A stretch of DNA of 64,000 nt from DATFJT01 sp965230755 (GCA_965230755.1 CBDDLT010000015.1:310001-374000), one strand, 5' to 3'. Shown: positions 52,125-60,068, counted from the stretch's first letter. Notes: generated by a model from the sequence alone, not told the origin. Made by a program: numbers and translations.

Positions 52125-53546
52125 CTAACTAAGTGAAGGGCATGTTCCTAGTACATCTAATCCAGAGGTTTTTATAGTATCAAAACTTCCAATGATATTG
52201 ATCAGATCCCTAAATCCATTTGCTTTCAATATTGAAGTAGCAACTGTTGATCTATATCCACTGCGACAATGTAGATAATAAACTCCATTAGGGTCAAGTT
52301 CTTTATAATTCTCCTTGGAAAAGTTATCAAGAGGAATGTTTTCAGCTGAATTCAGGTGAGCTGTTTCGTATTCGTTCGAATTTCGTACATCCAATACAGA
52401 TCGACCTGCTTCTGGATCAAACTCCCCTATGAAATCTTCAACTTTTACGGTATTAATTTTAGCCGTCTTCTGGCCAGCAGACTGCCAGGCTTCATATCCT
52501 CCTTTCAAATATCCAATAGCAAAATCGTAGCCAACCCTAGCCAACCTCCTCACCGTTTCTTCTTCACGACCTGATGGACAAACCAAAGCTATTTTTTGTT
52601 TTAAATTAGGGATTAATGCTCCAACCCAAGGGGCGAAACTTCCATCAAGTCCTATAAAAATTGACCCAGGTATAAAACCCTCTACAAAATCCCAACGAGC
52701 CCTAACATCAAGAACAAGAACAGAATCATCTGTCAAGATTTGCTTGAATTCTTCAACGGAAAGGGCATTCATTCCTCTTTCCATCGCTTCATCTACACTA
52801 TTGTAGCCGTTCTTATTCATAGCAACGTTCATTGCAAAATACTGGGGAGGAGCCATCAATCCATCCGTAACTTCTTTTATGAACTCCTCTTTGGTCATAC
52901 TTTCCCTGAGCGCATAATTTGTTCTTTTCTGATTGCCTAAAGTATCCCATGTTTCATCACTCATATTTTTGCCACAAGCAGATCCTGCTCCATGCCCTGG
53001 ATATACAATCACCTCATCGGGAAGGGACATAATTTTCATTCTCAAGGAATCAAAAAGCCAGCCAGCTAAATCCTCTTGTGTTAATCCCGTTGCCTTTTGA
53101 GCAAGATCCGGACGACCAACATCCCCTATGAATAATGTATCCCCACTAAATATGGCATGTTCCCTACCCGATTCGTCAAACAACAAAAACGTAGAACTCT
53201 CCGCAGTATGTCCCGGTGTATGAAGTACCTTAATTTTCAATTTTCCAAAACTGAACTCCTCTCCATCTTCCGCATTGTGTACTTCAAATTCAGTATTTGC
53301 ACCAGGACCATAAACTATGGTCGCTCCCGTTTTCTTGGCTAAATCAAGGTGTCCTGAAACGAAATCGGCGTGAAAATGCGTTTCGAAGATATATTTAATA
53401 ACCACACCTCTTTCCTCCGCCCTTTTAATATAAGGTCCAGGTTCTCTTAGAGGGTCAATCACTACAGCTTCACCATTTGACTCAATGAAATAGGATCCTT
53501 GGGCTAAACAATTGGTATAAATTTGTTCAATAGCTGAATCTATCAT
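52125..53546 (-). CDS. Persulfide dioxygenase-rhodanese fusion (copy 1)
   Basis: A 473-residue fusion. The N-terminal ETHE1-like metallo-beta-lactamase domain (1-230) has ETHFHADFVSGH with H57, H59 and D61, then HTPGHTAES, SGDTLFIGDVGRPDLA and YPGHGAGSACG; it oxidises glutathione or thiol persulfide to sulfite with Fe(II). Two rhodanese domains follow (about 260-360 and 370-470), with C323 in LVCPSGREE and C427 in HCRSGYRS, both intact. I set the start at MIDSAIEQ (53546) after the operator. It leads the PDO-SulP-Soe operon and is controlled by the candidate operator at 53578-53603. Confidence 0.92.
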   Translation of the reverse strand: MIDSAIEQIYTNCLAQGSYFIESNGEAVVIDPLREPGPYIKRAEERGVVIKYIFETHFHADFVSGHLDLAKKTGATIVYGPGANTEFEVHNAEDGEEFSFGKLKIKVLHTPGHTAESSTFLLFDESGREHAIFSGDTLFIGDVGRPDLAQKATGLTQEDLAGWLFDSLRMKIMSLPDEVIVYPGHGAGSACGKNMSDETWDTLGNQKRTNYALRESMTKEEFIKEVTDGLMAPPQYFAMNVAMNKNGYNSVDEAMERGMNALSVEEFKQILTDDSVLVLDVRARWDFVEGFIPGSIFIGLDGSFAPWVGALIPNLKQKIALVCPSGREEETVRRLARVGYDFAIGYLKGGYEAWQSAGQKTAKINTVKVEDFIGEFDPEAGRSVLDVRNSNEYETAHLNSAENIPLDNFSKENYKELDPNGVYYLHCRSGYRSTVATSILKANGFRDLINIIGSFDTIKTSGLDVLGTCPSLS

Positions 53547-53577
53547 ACTTAATTTTTTCAGAAACAAAAGATATACC

Positions 53578-53603
53578 AATATATGAACATTTATTCATGT
53601 ATT
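53578..53603. promoter_or_regulatory. Candidate ArsR/SqrR-type operator upstream of the dioxygenase operon
   Basis: AATATATGAACATTTATTCA followed by TGTATT, with ATGAA-N6-TTCAT symmetry (53583-53598). It shares AATATATGAACAT with the site at 43519-43531, and in both the dyad centre falls directly after GAACAT. Confidence 0.6.
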
Positions 53604-53643
53604 CAAAATATTCTTGTATTAACTTATAACATACAACAAGTTC

Positions 53644-53961
53644 TTACATGTTGCAGTTACAGTTCTCTAGACATTCTATGATAAGTGAAACATCCCTTTC
53701 CTTAAGTGAGTACATTACTTTTCTTCCATCTTTTTTCGAATTCAGAATTCCCTTGAGTTTCATGTTCTGTAAATGATGGGATGTGAGTGACTGTTCAGAA
53801 TCCAGTAATTCACAGATATCTGATACTGAAAGCCTTGCATGTTGTTCCAGTAAGTGAATGATTCCGAGTCTCAATGGATGGGCTATCGTTTTTAAAATAA
53901 AAGCAATTCTCTCTAACTTCTCAACCTGAGCTTTATCTATGATTACATTTGTTGTTGCCAT
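53644..53961 (-). CDS. ArsR-family regulator, probable persulfide sensor (SqrR/BigR-like)
   Basis: A 105-residue winged-helix repressor: AFILKTIAHPLRLGIIHLL, SDICELLDSEQSLTSHHLQNMKLKGIL and the wing KKDGRKVMYSL. Cysteines lie at C50 in the first recognition-adjacent helix and at C97, C101 and C103 near the C-terminus. SqrR and BigR use one cysteine in this helix and one near the C-terminus to form a polysulfide bridge, so a sulfide-responsive role is plausible; no metal-binding ELCVCDL-type motif is seen. It lies upstream of the dioxygenase operon on the same strand. Confidence 0.82.
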   Translation of the reverse strand: MATTNVIIDKAQVEKLERIAFILKTIAHPLRLGIIHLLEQHARLSVSDICELLDSEQSLTSHHLQNMKLKGILNSKKDGRKVMYSLKERDVSLIIECLENCNCNM

Positions 53962-54051
53962 TCCTTTTCTTAATATACTTGGTAAATTTAATATTTAAAA
54001 AGGACTTAATCAATTTGGGGTAAGAATGCACTATTTTTTGTGAGATCAACT

Positions 54052-55779
54052 TCAATTTAAGTCCGACTGACCAACATATTCTTTGAATTCATGTCCTTCG
54101 TTAAATAGAATATTTTGCACAGCCTCGTGATTCGAAAGGAAAAAATGTTGTATGTTTCCTTTATTCATGATCCCATTTTTAAACAGGGTATCTCGAACTG
54201 GTCCTCTAACATTGCTGAGATAAATTTCAACATTGGCCGCATGAACCTCATTGACCAGATCCCTAAACATATGAATAGCACTGGAATCGAGATCTGTAAT
54301 CGCGCTGCAATCAACCACAATGTGTTTTACTTCTGTTCTCCTATATAACTGACCAACGATAAAATCTTTAAAGGCATTACTATTGCCAAAGTATAACTGA
54401 GCGTCGAATCTAACCATAAGTAGTTCAGAATCTATTTCAAGATGATCGAATCTTTCTATGTTTCGGTATTCTTCACTACCTGGAATTCTACCTAACACTG
54501 CAATATGTGGATATGATTGTTTATAAATTAGCATTATCAAGGATAAAATTACTCCAGCCAAAACCCCTTGTTCAATCCCTATAGATAAAGTAGCAATTGC
54601 GGTAACAATAAAAACCCCAAAATCTCTTTTATCTTGCTTCCATAAATGCTTTGCCTCCTTGATATCTATTAATTTAACGACAGCTACTATAATAATTGCA
54701 GCTAAAACTGCATTAGGCAGATAGTAAAAGTACTCCGTAAAAAAAAGTAAGGTTAACATGATCAAAAGCGCACTTATCAAAGACGATAAGCCTGTCTTGG
54801 CTCCTGCTTGATCATTTACAGCAGTTCTTGAAAATCCGCCAGTTACGGGAAATAATCGAAAAAAAGATCCCAGGACGTTGGAAAGCCCTAATGCAACTAA
54901 TTCCTGATTGGATGACAGCTCATAATTTTTATGTCGCGCATGCACTGCTTTGGCTACTGCAATAGATTCCATGAACCCGACAAACGAAATGGTCAGAGCC
55001 ATTGGAAAAAGAGCCATCATATCAGAAAAATTTATTTCAGGAACAGAAAACTTTGGCAAGCCTCCTGGAATTTCGCCAATTATTTTGACTCCTTCCTCGG
55101 ACAAGCCTAAATAATAAACCAGACCCATTCCCAAAATGACAATAATAAGTGGTGCTGGCAATCTTGAATTCCATTTCCTTAACCCAATTAATAATGCGAT
55201 TGAAATCGATCCTATGAATAGAGCCCACAAATTGGTTGATCCCATTCCTTCCAGCAAGTTCTGCAAGGTTGCAAAAGTACCGGAACGAGGAATCTGAATG
55301 CCGAATATATGTTTCAATTGACTCGTAGCAATGATTATTGCAGCTGCCGATGTAAATCCAGAGATAACCGGGTGAGACAAAAAATTAACCAGAAAACCCA
55401 AACGAAAAACCCCAAGCAGCAATTGGATTATTCCAACCAACAAAGCCAGAGTTATTGCCAATTCGATATACCTCATAGAATCTTGTCCCGCCAGAAGTCC
55501 TATTCCACTAGCTACTAATAATGAGATCATGGCCACTGGCCCAACAGCGAGTTGTCTTGAGGTACCAAATAGAGCATATATAATGAGTGGAATTGTTGAA
55601 GCATATAAACCATAAATGGGTGGCAGTCCAGCAAGCATGGCATAGGCCATACCCTGTGGAATCAGCATAACCCCAACTGTTAAACCAGCACCTAAATCTC
55701 CTGCAAGCCAAGACTTATCGTAGGTCTTTAAAGTACTGATTAAAGGAATCAACTTTTTTATAAGTCCGTTATTTGTCAT
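54052..55779 (-). CDS. SulP family anion transporter (copy 2)
   Basis: A 575-residue SulP transporter closely similar in layout to copy 1: IPQGMAYAMLAGLPPIYGLY, LAVGPVAMISLLVASG, a full set of transport helices, and a C-terminal STAS domain with HIVVDCSAITDLDSSA. It follows the small YeeE/YedE gene by 19 bases, so it belongs to the sulfur-transport transcript. Having two SulP proteins in one cluster suggests separate handling of two oxyanions or of import and export. Substrate not established. Confidence 0.87.
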   Translation of the reverse strand: MTNNGLIKKLIPLISTLKTYDKSWLAGDLGAGLTVGVMLIPQGMAYAMLAGLPPIYGLYASTIPLIIYALFGTSRQLAVGPVAMISLLVASGIGLLAGQDSMRYIELAITLALLVGIIQLLLGVFRLGFLVNFLSHPVISGFTSAAAIIIATSQLKHIFGIQIPRSGTFATLQNLLEGMGSTNLWALFIGSISIALLIGLRKWNSRLPAPLIIVILGMGLVYYLGLSEEGVKIIGEIPGGLPKFSVPEINFSDMMALFPMALTISFVGFMESIAVAKAVHARHKNYELSSNQELVALGLSNVLGSFFRLFPVTGGFSRTAVNDQAGAKTGLSSLISALLIMLTLLFFTEYFYYLPNAVLAAIIIVAVVKLIDIKEAKHLWKQDKRDFGVFIVTAIATLSIGIEQGVLAGVILSLIMLIYKQSYPHIAVLGRIPGSEEYRNIERFDHLEIDSELLMVRFDAQLYFGNSNAFKDFIVGQLYRRTEVKHIVVDCSAITDLDSSAIHMFRDLVNEVHAANVEIYLSNVRGPVRDTLFKNGIMNKGNIQHFFLSNHEAVQNILFNEGHEFKEYVGQSDLN

Positions 55780-55798
55780 TTGCGAAAAAGATGGAATT

Positions 55799-56212
55799 CT
55801 AGTGGGGCAATCTGTCTTTCAACAAACCGTACATCAAAGTTCCTATTAATGCACCAAATATTACCAACAATATGCTTCCGTAACCGTATCCCAATAGTAT
55901 AAACATTGGACCCGGGCACGCTCCAACTAATGCCCAGCCCAAACCAAATAAGGTACCGCCAAACAATGTTCTCATCCAGCCCTTTTCCTTATCCTTAATT
56001 TGAATAGGCTCATTGTCAATATTCTTTAATTTCGTCTTTTTCATCCACTGGACCACGATAATTCCTAAAACTACCGCTGACCCAATGACTCCATACATAT
56101 GAAATGAGTCGAATTGAAACATTTCATATATCCTATACCAGGAAACAATTTCTGCTTTCCCCAAAGTAATTCCGAAAAGAATCCCTATGATCAAATAAAA
56201 AAAGTATTTCAT
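55799..56212 (-). CDS. YeeE/YedE-type sulfur transporter half (137 residues)
   Basis: A 137-residue membrane protein with four helices (about 3-20, 38-55, 85-105, 112-132). The signature GWALVGACPGPMFILLGYG holds the conserved cysteine of the YeeE/YedE (PmpB-type) family, which move thiosulfate or sulfane sulfur across the membrane. It is half the size of a full TsuA, and the partner half is encoded 12 bases upstream, as in PmpA-PmpB pairs. Probable function: uptake of reduced sulfur for the dioxygenase and SQR. Confidence 0.82.
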   Translation of the reverse strand: MKYFFYLIIGILFGITLGKAEIVSWYRIYEMFQFDSFHMYGVIGSAVVLGIIVVQWMKKTKLKNIDNEPIQIKDKEKGWMRTLFGGTLFGLGWALVGACPGPMFILLGYGYGSILLVIFGALIGTLMYGLLKDRLPH

Positions 56213-56224
56213 TATGAATCAGAT

Positions 56225-56779
56225 TTAAAAAATTATTGGAAAAAGTAAGTGAACCATAATTAATCCACCAATGAAAAATCCTATAACAGCCACCAAGCTA
56301 GGCCACTGCAAATTGCTCAGTCCGCTTATCGCATGACCAGATGTACATCCTCCCGCATATCTTGCTCCAAAACCCACCAATATTCCTCCAAATATTAAAA
56401 GAAAAATATTCCTAGTGCCATTTTCACCTTTCAATCGAAAAATTTCCTCCGGCAAATAGTTTGAACCGGGCTGACGAAAATTAAGCTGCTCCAATTGCTC
56501 AACAGAACTCGCGGCAATATCAACAGTTTGGTCATGAGACAAATAATTATTCGCCACGAAACCTCCAACAATAGCACCCAAAACCACCACCAAATTCCAT
56601 AAATCCTTCTTCCAGTCGAAGTTAAAATAACTTGATGCCTTGCCTCCTCCTGCAATTGCACATACCGTTCTAAGATTAGAAGACATTCCAAACTTTCTAC
56701 CTAGAAAAATAAGTAAAAACATCACTAAGGTAATTAAGGGCCCCGCCAAATACCATGGCCATGGTTCTAGTATATCCAT
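56225..56779 (-). CDS. YeeE/YedE-type sulfur transporter half (184 residues)
   Basis: A 184-residue membrane protein with helices at about 10-26, 55-78, 125-147 and 155-180. It contains ARYAGGCTSGHAISGLSN, the cysteine motif CTSGH shared by YeeE/YedE and TsuA thiosulfate transporters. With the adjacent 137-residue half it would form a PmpA-PmpB-like pair. A conserved N-terminal Gly-rich LGRKFG segment fits the family. It is the first gene of the transporter operon and lies 61 bases after the Crp/Fnr gene. Confidence 0.82.
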   Translation of the reverse strand: MDILEPWPWYLAGPLITLVMFLLIFLGRKFGMSSNLRTVCAIAGGGKASSYFNFDWKKDLWNLVVVLGAIVGGFVANNYLSHDQTVDIAASSVEQLEQLNFRQPGSNYLPEEIFRLKGENGTRNIFLLIFGGILVGFGARYAGGCTSGHAISGLSNLQWPSLVAVIGFFIGGLIMVHLLFPIIF

Positions 56780-56840
56780 TTCTTAAGTTTTATTCGCTTT
56801 TGCATCAAAACTAAATGCAATTAGCTTGGTCAATAATTGT

Positions 56841-57500
56841 TCAATTGTTTAAATATGTAACTTTATTCCTGTTTTGTGTAATAACTCCTTGTCGCACAAG
56901 TTTTTTCATTAATCTCGAGATAACAACCCTACTTGTATGTAATTCACTTGCTATTTGCGCATGAGAAATATTGAGTTGATCACCGTGATTAAACCTTGAC
57001 TTTTTTTCCAGATACTCTTTCAACCTTTCCTCTAAACTATTAAATACAACACTGTCAAATGCGTCGAGCATTTCATTGAACCTCGAGTTATAACTCTCCA
57101 AAACATAATTCCGCCAAGAGTTATACTTCACCATCCAATCTTCCATTTTTACTACAGGTATCATGACCAACCTGCAATCCGTTTCTGCCACTGCCTTAAT
57201 GGTCGACCGCTGGCTAGTAGTGCAGCAGTTCAGTGTTATTGCACAAGTATCTGATCGCTCTAAAAAATATAAAAGTAGATTTTCCTCTTGTGCATCAACG
57301 GCCATGACTTTAAGAGACCCTTCTAAGACAAGGGGCATATGAGTGATTCTATCGCCCCTTTCCATAATTATGTCTTCCGCAGAAAAGGAATAGAACTTTC
57401 CAAACTGGCAAATCTCATCAACCAAACGATCTTCAAATATATCGCCAAATTCTGATCTTAACTCTTCAAAACAAAGCTGATCATATGGAATGAAATTCAT
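56841..57500 (-). CDS. Crp/Fnr-family transcriptional regulator
   Basis: A 219-residue regulator with an N-terminal cyclic-nucleotide-binding-like domain (about 15-120) and a C-terminal HTH_Crp domain (about 150-219) in SHAQIASELHTSRVVISRLMKKL. The unusual CAITLNCCTTSQRS (near 95-108) holds three cysteines in the beta-roll, which could sense sulfane sulfur or redox. Its gene sits between the second dioxygenase and the YeeE/YedE genes, so those are natural targets. A GTAAC-N4-GTTAC dyad of Crp-family form lies upstream of the dioxygenase. Confidence 0.88.
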   Translation of the reverse strand: MNFIPYDQLCFEELRSEFGDIFEDRLVDEICQFGKFYSFSAEDIIMERGDRITHMPLVLEGSLKVMAVDAQEENLLLYFLERSDTCAITLNCCTTSQRSTIKAVAETDCRLVMIPVVKMEDWMVKYNSWRNYVLESYNSRFNEMLDAFDSVVFNSLEERLKEYLEKKSRFNHGDQLNISHAQIASELHTSRVVISRLMKKLVRQGVITQNRNKVTYLNN

Positions 57501-57553
57501 AATGTCAAAAATGCTAATAAATAATTATAATTCGTAAAGAAACCCTTAAAGAT

Positions 57554-57590
57554 AAGAACACTCCGACAAAATGATATTCAGAGTGTTCTT
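57554..57590 (-). terminator. Hairpin terminator after the second dioxygenase gene
   Basis: Perfect 10-base arms AAGAACACTC (57554-57563) and GAGTGTTCTT (57581-57590) with a 17-base loop, just past the dioxygenase stop. The T tract on the minus strand is weak. Confidence 0.65.
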
Positions 57591-57599
57591 GGCAAAAAT

Positions 57600-59012
57600 T
57601 TACAATAATGTTGTGGGACAAACATAATCAGTGAGTCTGAATGCATCCTCAGCTTTAACTGCTTTAATTCCTCCCATAACATCTACTAGATTACGATAAC
57701 CTCTAGCTTGAGCAATTGAGCTAAAAATAAGGGATCGATATCCACTAGCGCAATGAACGTATTGTTTTTCTTCATTATCAATTTTAATGATACTATCGTT
57801 GATGTAATCTAGTGGAGCATTGATTGCTCCTTCGATATGCTCACTTTGATACTCGCTTTCCTTTCTTACATCTACTATTTTGGGATCTTTCAAAGACTTC
57901 AAATCATTTACCGAAATAGAAGGAATACTGTCTACTTCTTTTCCTGCCGCTTTCCAGGCATTAATTCCTCCTTTTAAGTACCCTATAGAATTATCATAAC
58001 CTACTCTAGCCAATCTCGTTACTACTTCTTCTATCCTATCTTCATCAGCCACAAGGATAATCTCTTGTTTGACATCAGGAATCAAAGTTCCTACCCATGT
58101 AGCAAAACTTCCATCAATTCCAATAAAAACGGAGTTAGGTACATATGCCTCTCTAAAGTCATCTTTCGAACGAGTATCTAGAATTATAGCCTCTGATTCG
58201 TTGGCAACAAGTTCGAACTCTTCAGGACTCAACTCCTTCATCCCACCTTTAAGAACACTGTCCAAACTCTCATAACCTTGAATATTCATCAAAACGTTCT
58301 GAGGAAAATAGCCCGGAGGTGGTTTTAATCCTTCCAATACTTCGATAACGAACTCTTCCTCCGTCATATCTGCACGTAAAGCATAATTCGTTCTAAGTTG
58401 ATTGGCTAAGGTATCTGTAGTCTCACTGCTCATCTTTTTACCACAAGCACTTCCCTGACCATGCCCTGGATATACAGTGATTTCAGGTGGTAAAGTCATT
58501 ATTTTATCTCTCAATGAATGAAATAAGTGTTTGGCTAATTTCTCTTGCGTGAGTTCTGCAATGACCTTCTGAGCTAAGTCCGGCCTACCTACATCGCCTA
58601 TAAATAATGTATCTCCAGTGAAAACTCCAACTTCTTCACCTTTTTCATTTCTTAATAAGTAACAACTACTTTCCATCGTATGACCTGGTGTATGCAATAC
58701 TTCAATTGTTACATCACCAATTTTAAATACTTGACCGTCCTCAGCTACGATCTTTTCAAATCCTGTTTCCATTTCTGTAGGACCATAAACGATTTCTGCT
58801 CCAGTCTTTTGAGCTAAATCCACATGTCCCGAAACAAAATCTGCATGAAAGTGCGTTTCAAAAATATACTTAATCCTTGCGTTATCTTTTTCTGCCCTTT
58901 CTAAATAAGGTGAAGACTCACGCAATGGATCAATAATAGCAGCCTCTCCATTAGACTCTATATAATAAGCTGCTTCAGCAAGACATCCCGTATAAATTTG
59001 TTCTATTTTCAT
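57600..59012 (-). CDS. Persulfide dioxygenase-rhodanese fusion (copy 2)
   Basis: A 470-residue paralogue of the protein at 52125-53546. The ETHE1-like domain keeps ETHFHADFVSGH (H54, H56, D58), TGDTLFIGDVGRPDLA and YPGHGQGSACG. The first rhodanese domain has LVADEDRIEE where copy 1 has LVCPSGREE, so the active cysteine is replaced by A322 and that domain is probably structural. The second rhodanese keeps C421 in HCASGYRS. It starts its own transcription unit, followed by a terminator and the Crp/Fnr gene. Confidence 0.9.
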   Translation of the reverse strand: MKIEQIYTGCLAEAAYYIESNGEAAIIDPLRESSPYLERAEKDNARIKYIFETHFHADFVSGHVDLAQKTGAEIVYGPTEMETGFEKIVAEDGQVFKIGDVTIEVLHTPGHTMESSCYLLRNEKGEEVGVFTGDTLFIGDVGRPDLAQKVIAELTQEKLAKHLFHSLRDKIMTLPPEITVYPGHGQGSACGKKMSSETTDTLANQLRTNYALRADMTEEEFVIEVLEGLKPPPGYFPQNVLMNIQGYESLDSVLKGGMKELSPEEFELVANESEAIILDTRSKDDFREAYVPNSVFIGIDGSFATWVGTLIPDVKQEIILVADEDRIEEVVTRLARVGYDNSIGYLKGGINAWKAAGKEVDSIPSISVNDLKSLKDPKIVDVRKESEYQSEHIEGAINAPLDYINDSIIKIDNEEKQYVHCASGYRSLIFSSIAQARGYRNLVDVMGGIKAVKAEDAFRLTDYVCPTTLL

Positions 59013-59083
59013 GTCAATAATTTTATGATATCAATAATTAGATAATTCTTGAGCAAAGTTATGTCCTTCTCAAACTATGGTAT

Positions 59084-59097
59084 GTAACCTAAGTTAC
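59084..59097. promoter_or_regulatory. Candidate Crp/Fnr-family binding site upstream of dioxygenase copy 2
   Basis: GTAACCTAAGTTAC, perfect 5-base arms with 4-base centre (GTA-N8-TAC form, as used by some Crp-family proteins). It is 72 bases upstream of the dioxygenase start and close to a Crp/Fnr gene. Confidence 0.45.
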
Positions 59098-59193
59098 CGT
59101 GACCGGTTTGCCACATCTTTAATCTATCATTAATTAAAGGGCAAAACAATGTAAAAACTGACCTGGTCTATTGTACCTGCACAAAATGAGTTC

Positions 59194-59208
59194 ATCAGAT
59201 ATTCTGAT
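59194..59208 (-). terminator. Short hairpin after the CBS-domain gene
   Basis: ATCAGA-TAT-TCTGAT, perfect 6-base arms, 5 bases beyond the stop of the CBS gene on the minus strand. Weak stem. Confidence 0.35.
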
Positions 59209-59212
59209 AGAA

Positions 59213-59650
59213 TCAATTGTAGAACTTAAAGAGTATATCGTGTGTCGTTATAATACCTTCTAGTGTTTGATTATCCTCGATCAAAATAGCATGAAATTCA
59301 TTCGACTTGAATAATTCTAAGCACTCCGCCAGTTTAGATTGAGTATTTAAAATGGCGGGCTTTCTCATTACGTCCTCTACCAAGATCGATCCCAATATTT
59401 TCTTATTGATCTCCTTGAATTCTCCTATTTCCAAACTGGTTTTCCAGTCCATTACCAAAGCCAAATCATAAGCGCTTAGAATACCACAGGGGCTTCTATT
59501 TTCATCTATGACGGGAAGGTGGTGTATCTTATGAACATTCATTAGATGCCGAGCACTCTCCAGCTTGTCTTTTTTTCTTACCGTCAGCGGGGAAGATGTC
59601 ATCCATTGTTCGACAGGACTATTCAGTACTTCTTCATTAAATAACTTCAT
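59213..59650 (-). CDS. CBS-domain pair protein (copy 1)
   Basis: A 145-residue protein made of two CBS domains. The first (about 12-70) has VEQWMTSSPLTVRKKDKLESA, IHHLPVIDE and GILSAYDL; the second (about 88-145) has LVEDVMRKPAILNTQSKLAEC and GIITTHDIL. CBS pairs usually bind adenine nucleotides and act as energy sensors. It is 7 bases downstream of another CBS gene on the same strand. The effector protein it controls is unknown. Confidence 0.85.
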   Translation of the reverse strand: MKLFNEEVLNSPVEQWMTSSPLTVRKKDKLESARHLMNVHKIHHLPVIDENRSPCGILSAYDLALVMDWKTSLEIGEFKEINKKILGSILVEDVMRKPAILNTQSKLAECLELFKSNEFHAILIEDNQTLEGIITTHDILFKFYN

Positions 59651-59657
59651 TCTACAC

Positions 59658-60068
59658 TTAGTTTAGTTGTTGAAAATACAGTAGGAGATCATAACTCGTA
59701 ATCATACCACATAACTCCTCTTTATCTGTGACCGGCAGGGCATTTATTCTGTGAGAAGTCATTAAGCGGCAAGCTTCTGCAATCGTTTCATCCTTATCAA
59801 TACAGATTGGATTGGAAGTCATAATATCCTCTACCTTCATCATTTCAAATTGACGATTTTTGAAGAATTCATCGTAATTATTTTCAATAATTCCCTTGAG
59901 AAAAAGAATATCGCCTTGACTTATGATTCCCCTTACTTCGTTCATTACAACGATAGGAATATGGTGTAAATCGTAAGTCTTAAATATCTCCACCACCCGA
60001 TTGAGATTGTCCTTAGGATGTAGTGTAATGAGTTTGCTTTTCATTAATTCTGAAACTGATATATTCAT
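59658..60068 (-). CDS. CBS-domain pair protein (copy 2)
   Basis: A 136-residue protein with two CBS domains: VSELMKSKLITLHPKDNLNRV with LHHIPIVVMN in the first, and VEDIMTSNPICIDKDETIAEA with INALPVTDKEE and MITSYDLLLYF in the second. It is the first gene of a two-CBS-protein operon and divergent from the small-protein and third CBS gene at 60213. The set sits beside the cbb3 biogenesis cluster, as in several Bacteroidota. Confidence 0.85.
   Translation of the reverse strand: MNISVSELMKSKLITLHPKDNLNRVVEIFKTYDLHHIPIVVMNEVRGIISQGDILFLKGIIENNYDEFFKNRQFEMMKVEDIMTSNPICIDKDETIAEACRLMTSHRINALPVTDKEELCGMITSYDLLLYFQQLN

Noticed and set aside
56780..56840. Fnr-type TTGAT-N4-ATCAA site before the YeeE/YedE genes
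   Set aside because: The TTGGTCAATAATTG region has no perfect 5-4-5 dyad; it is likely just AT-rich promoter DNA.
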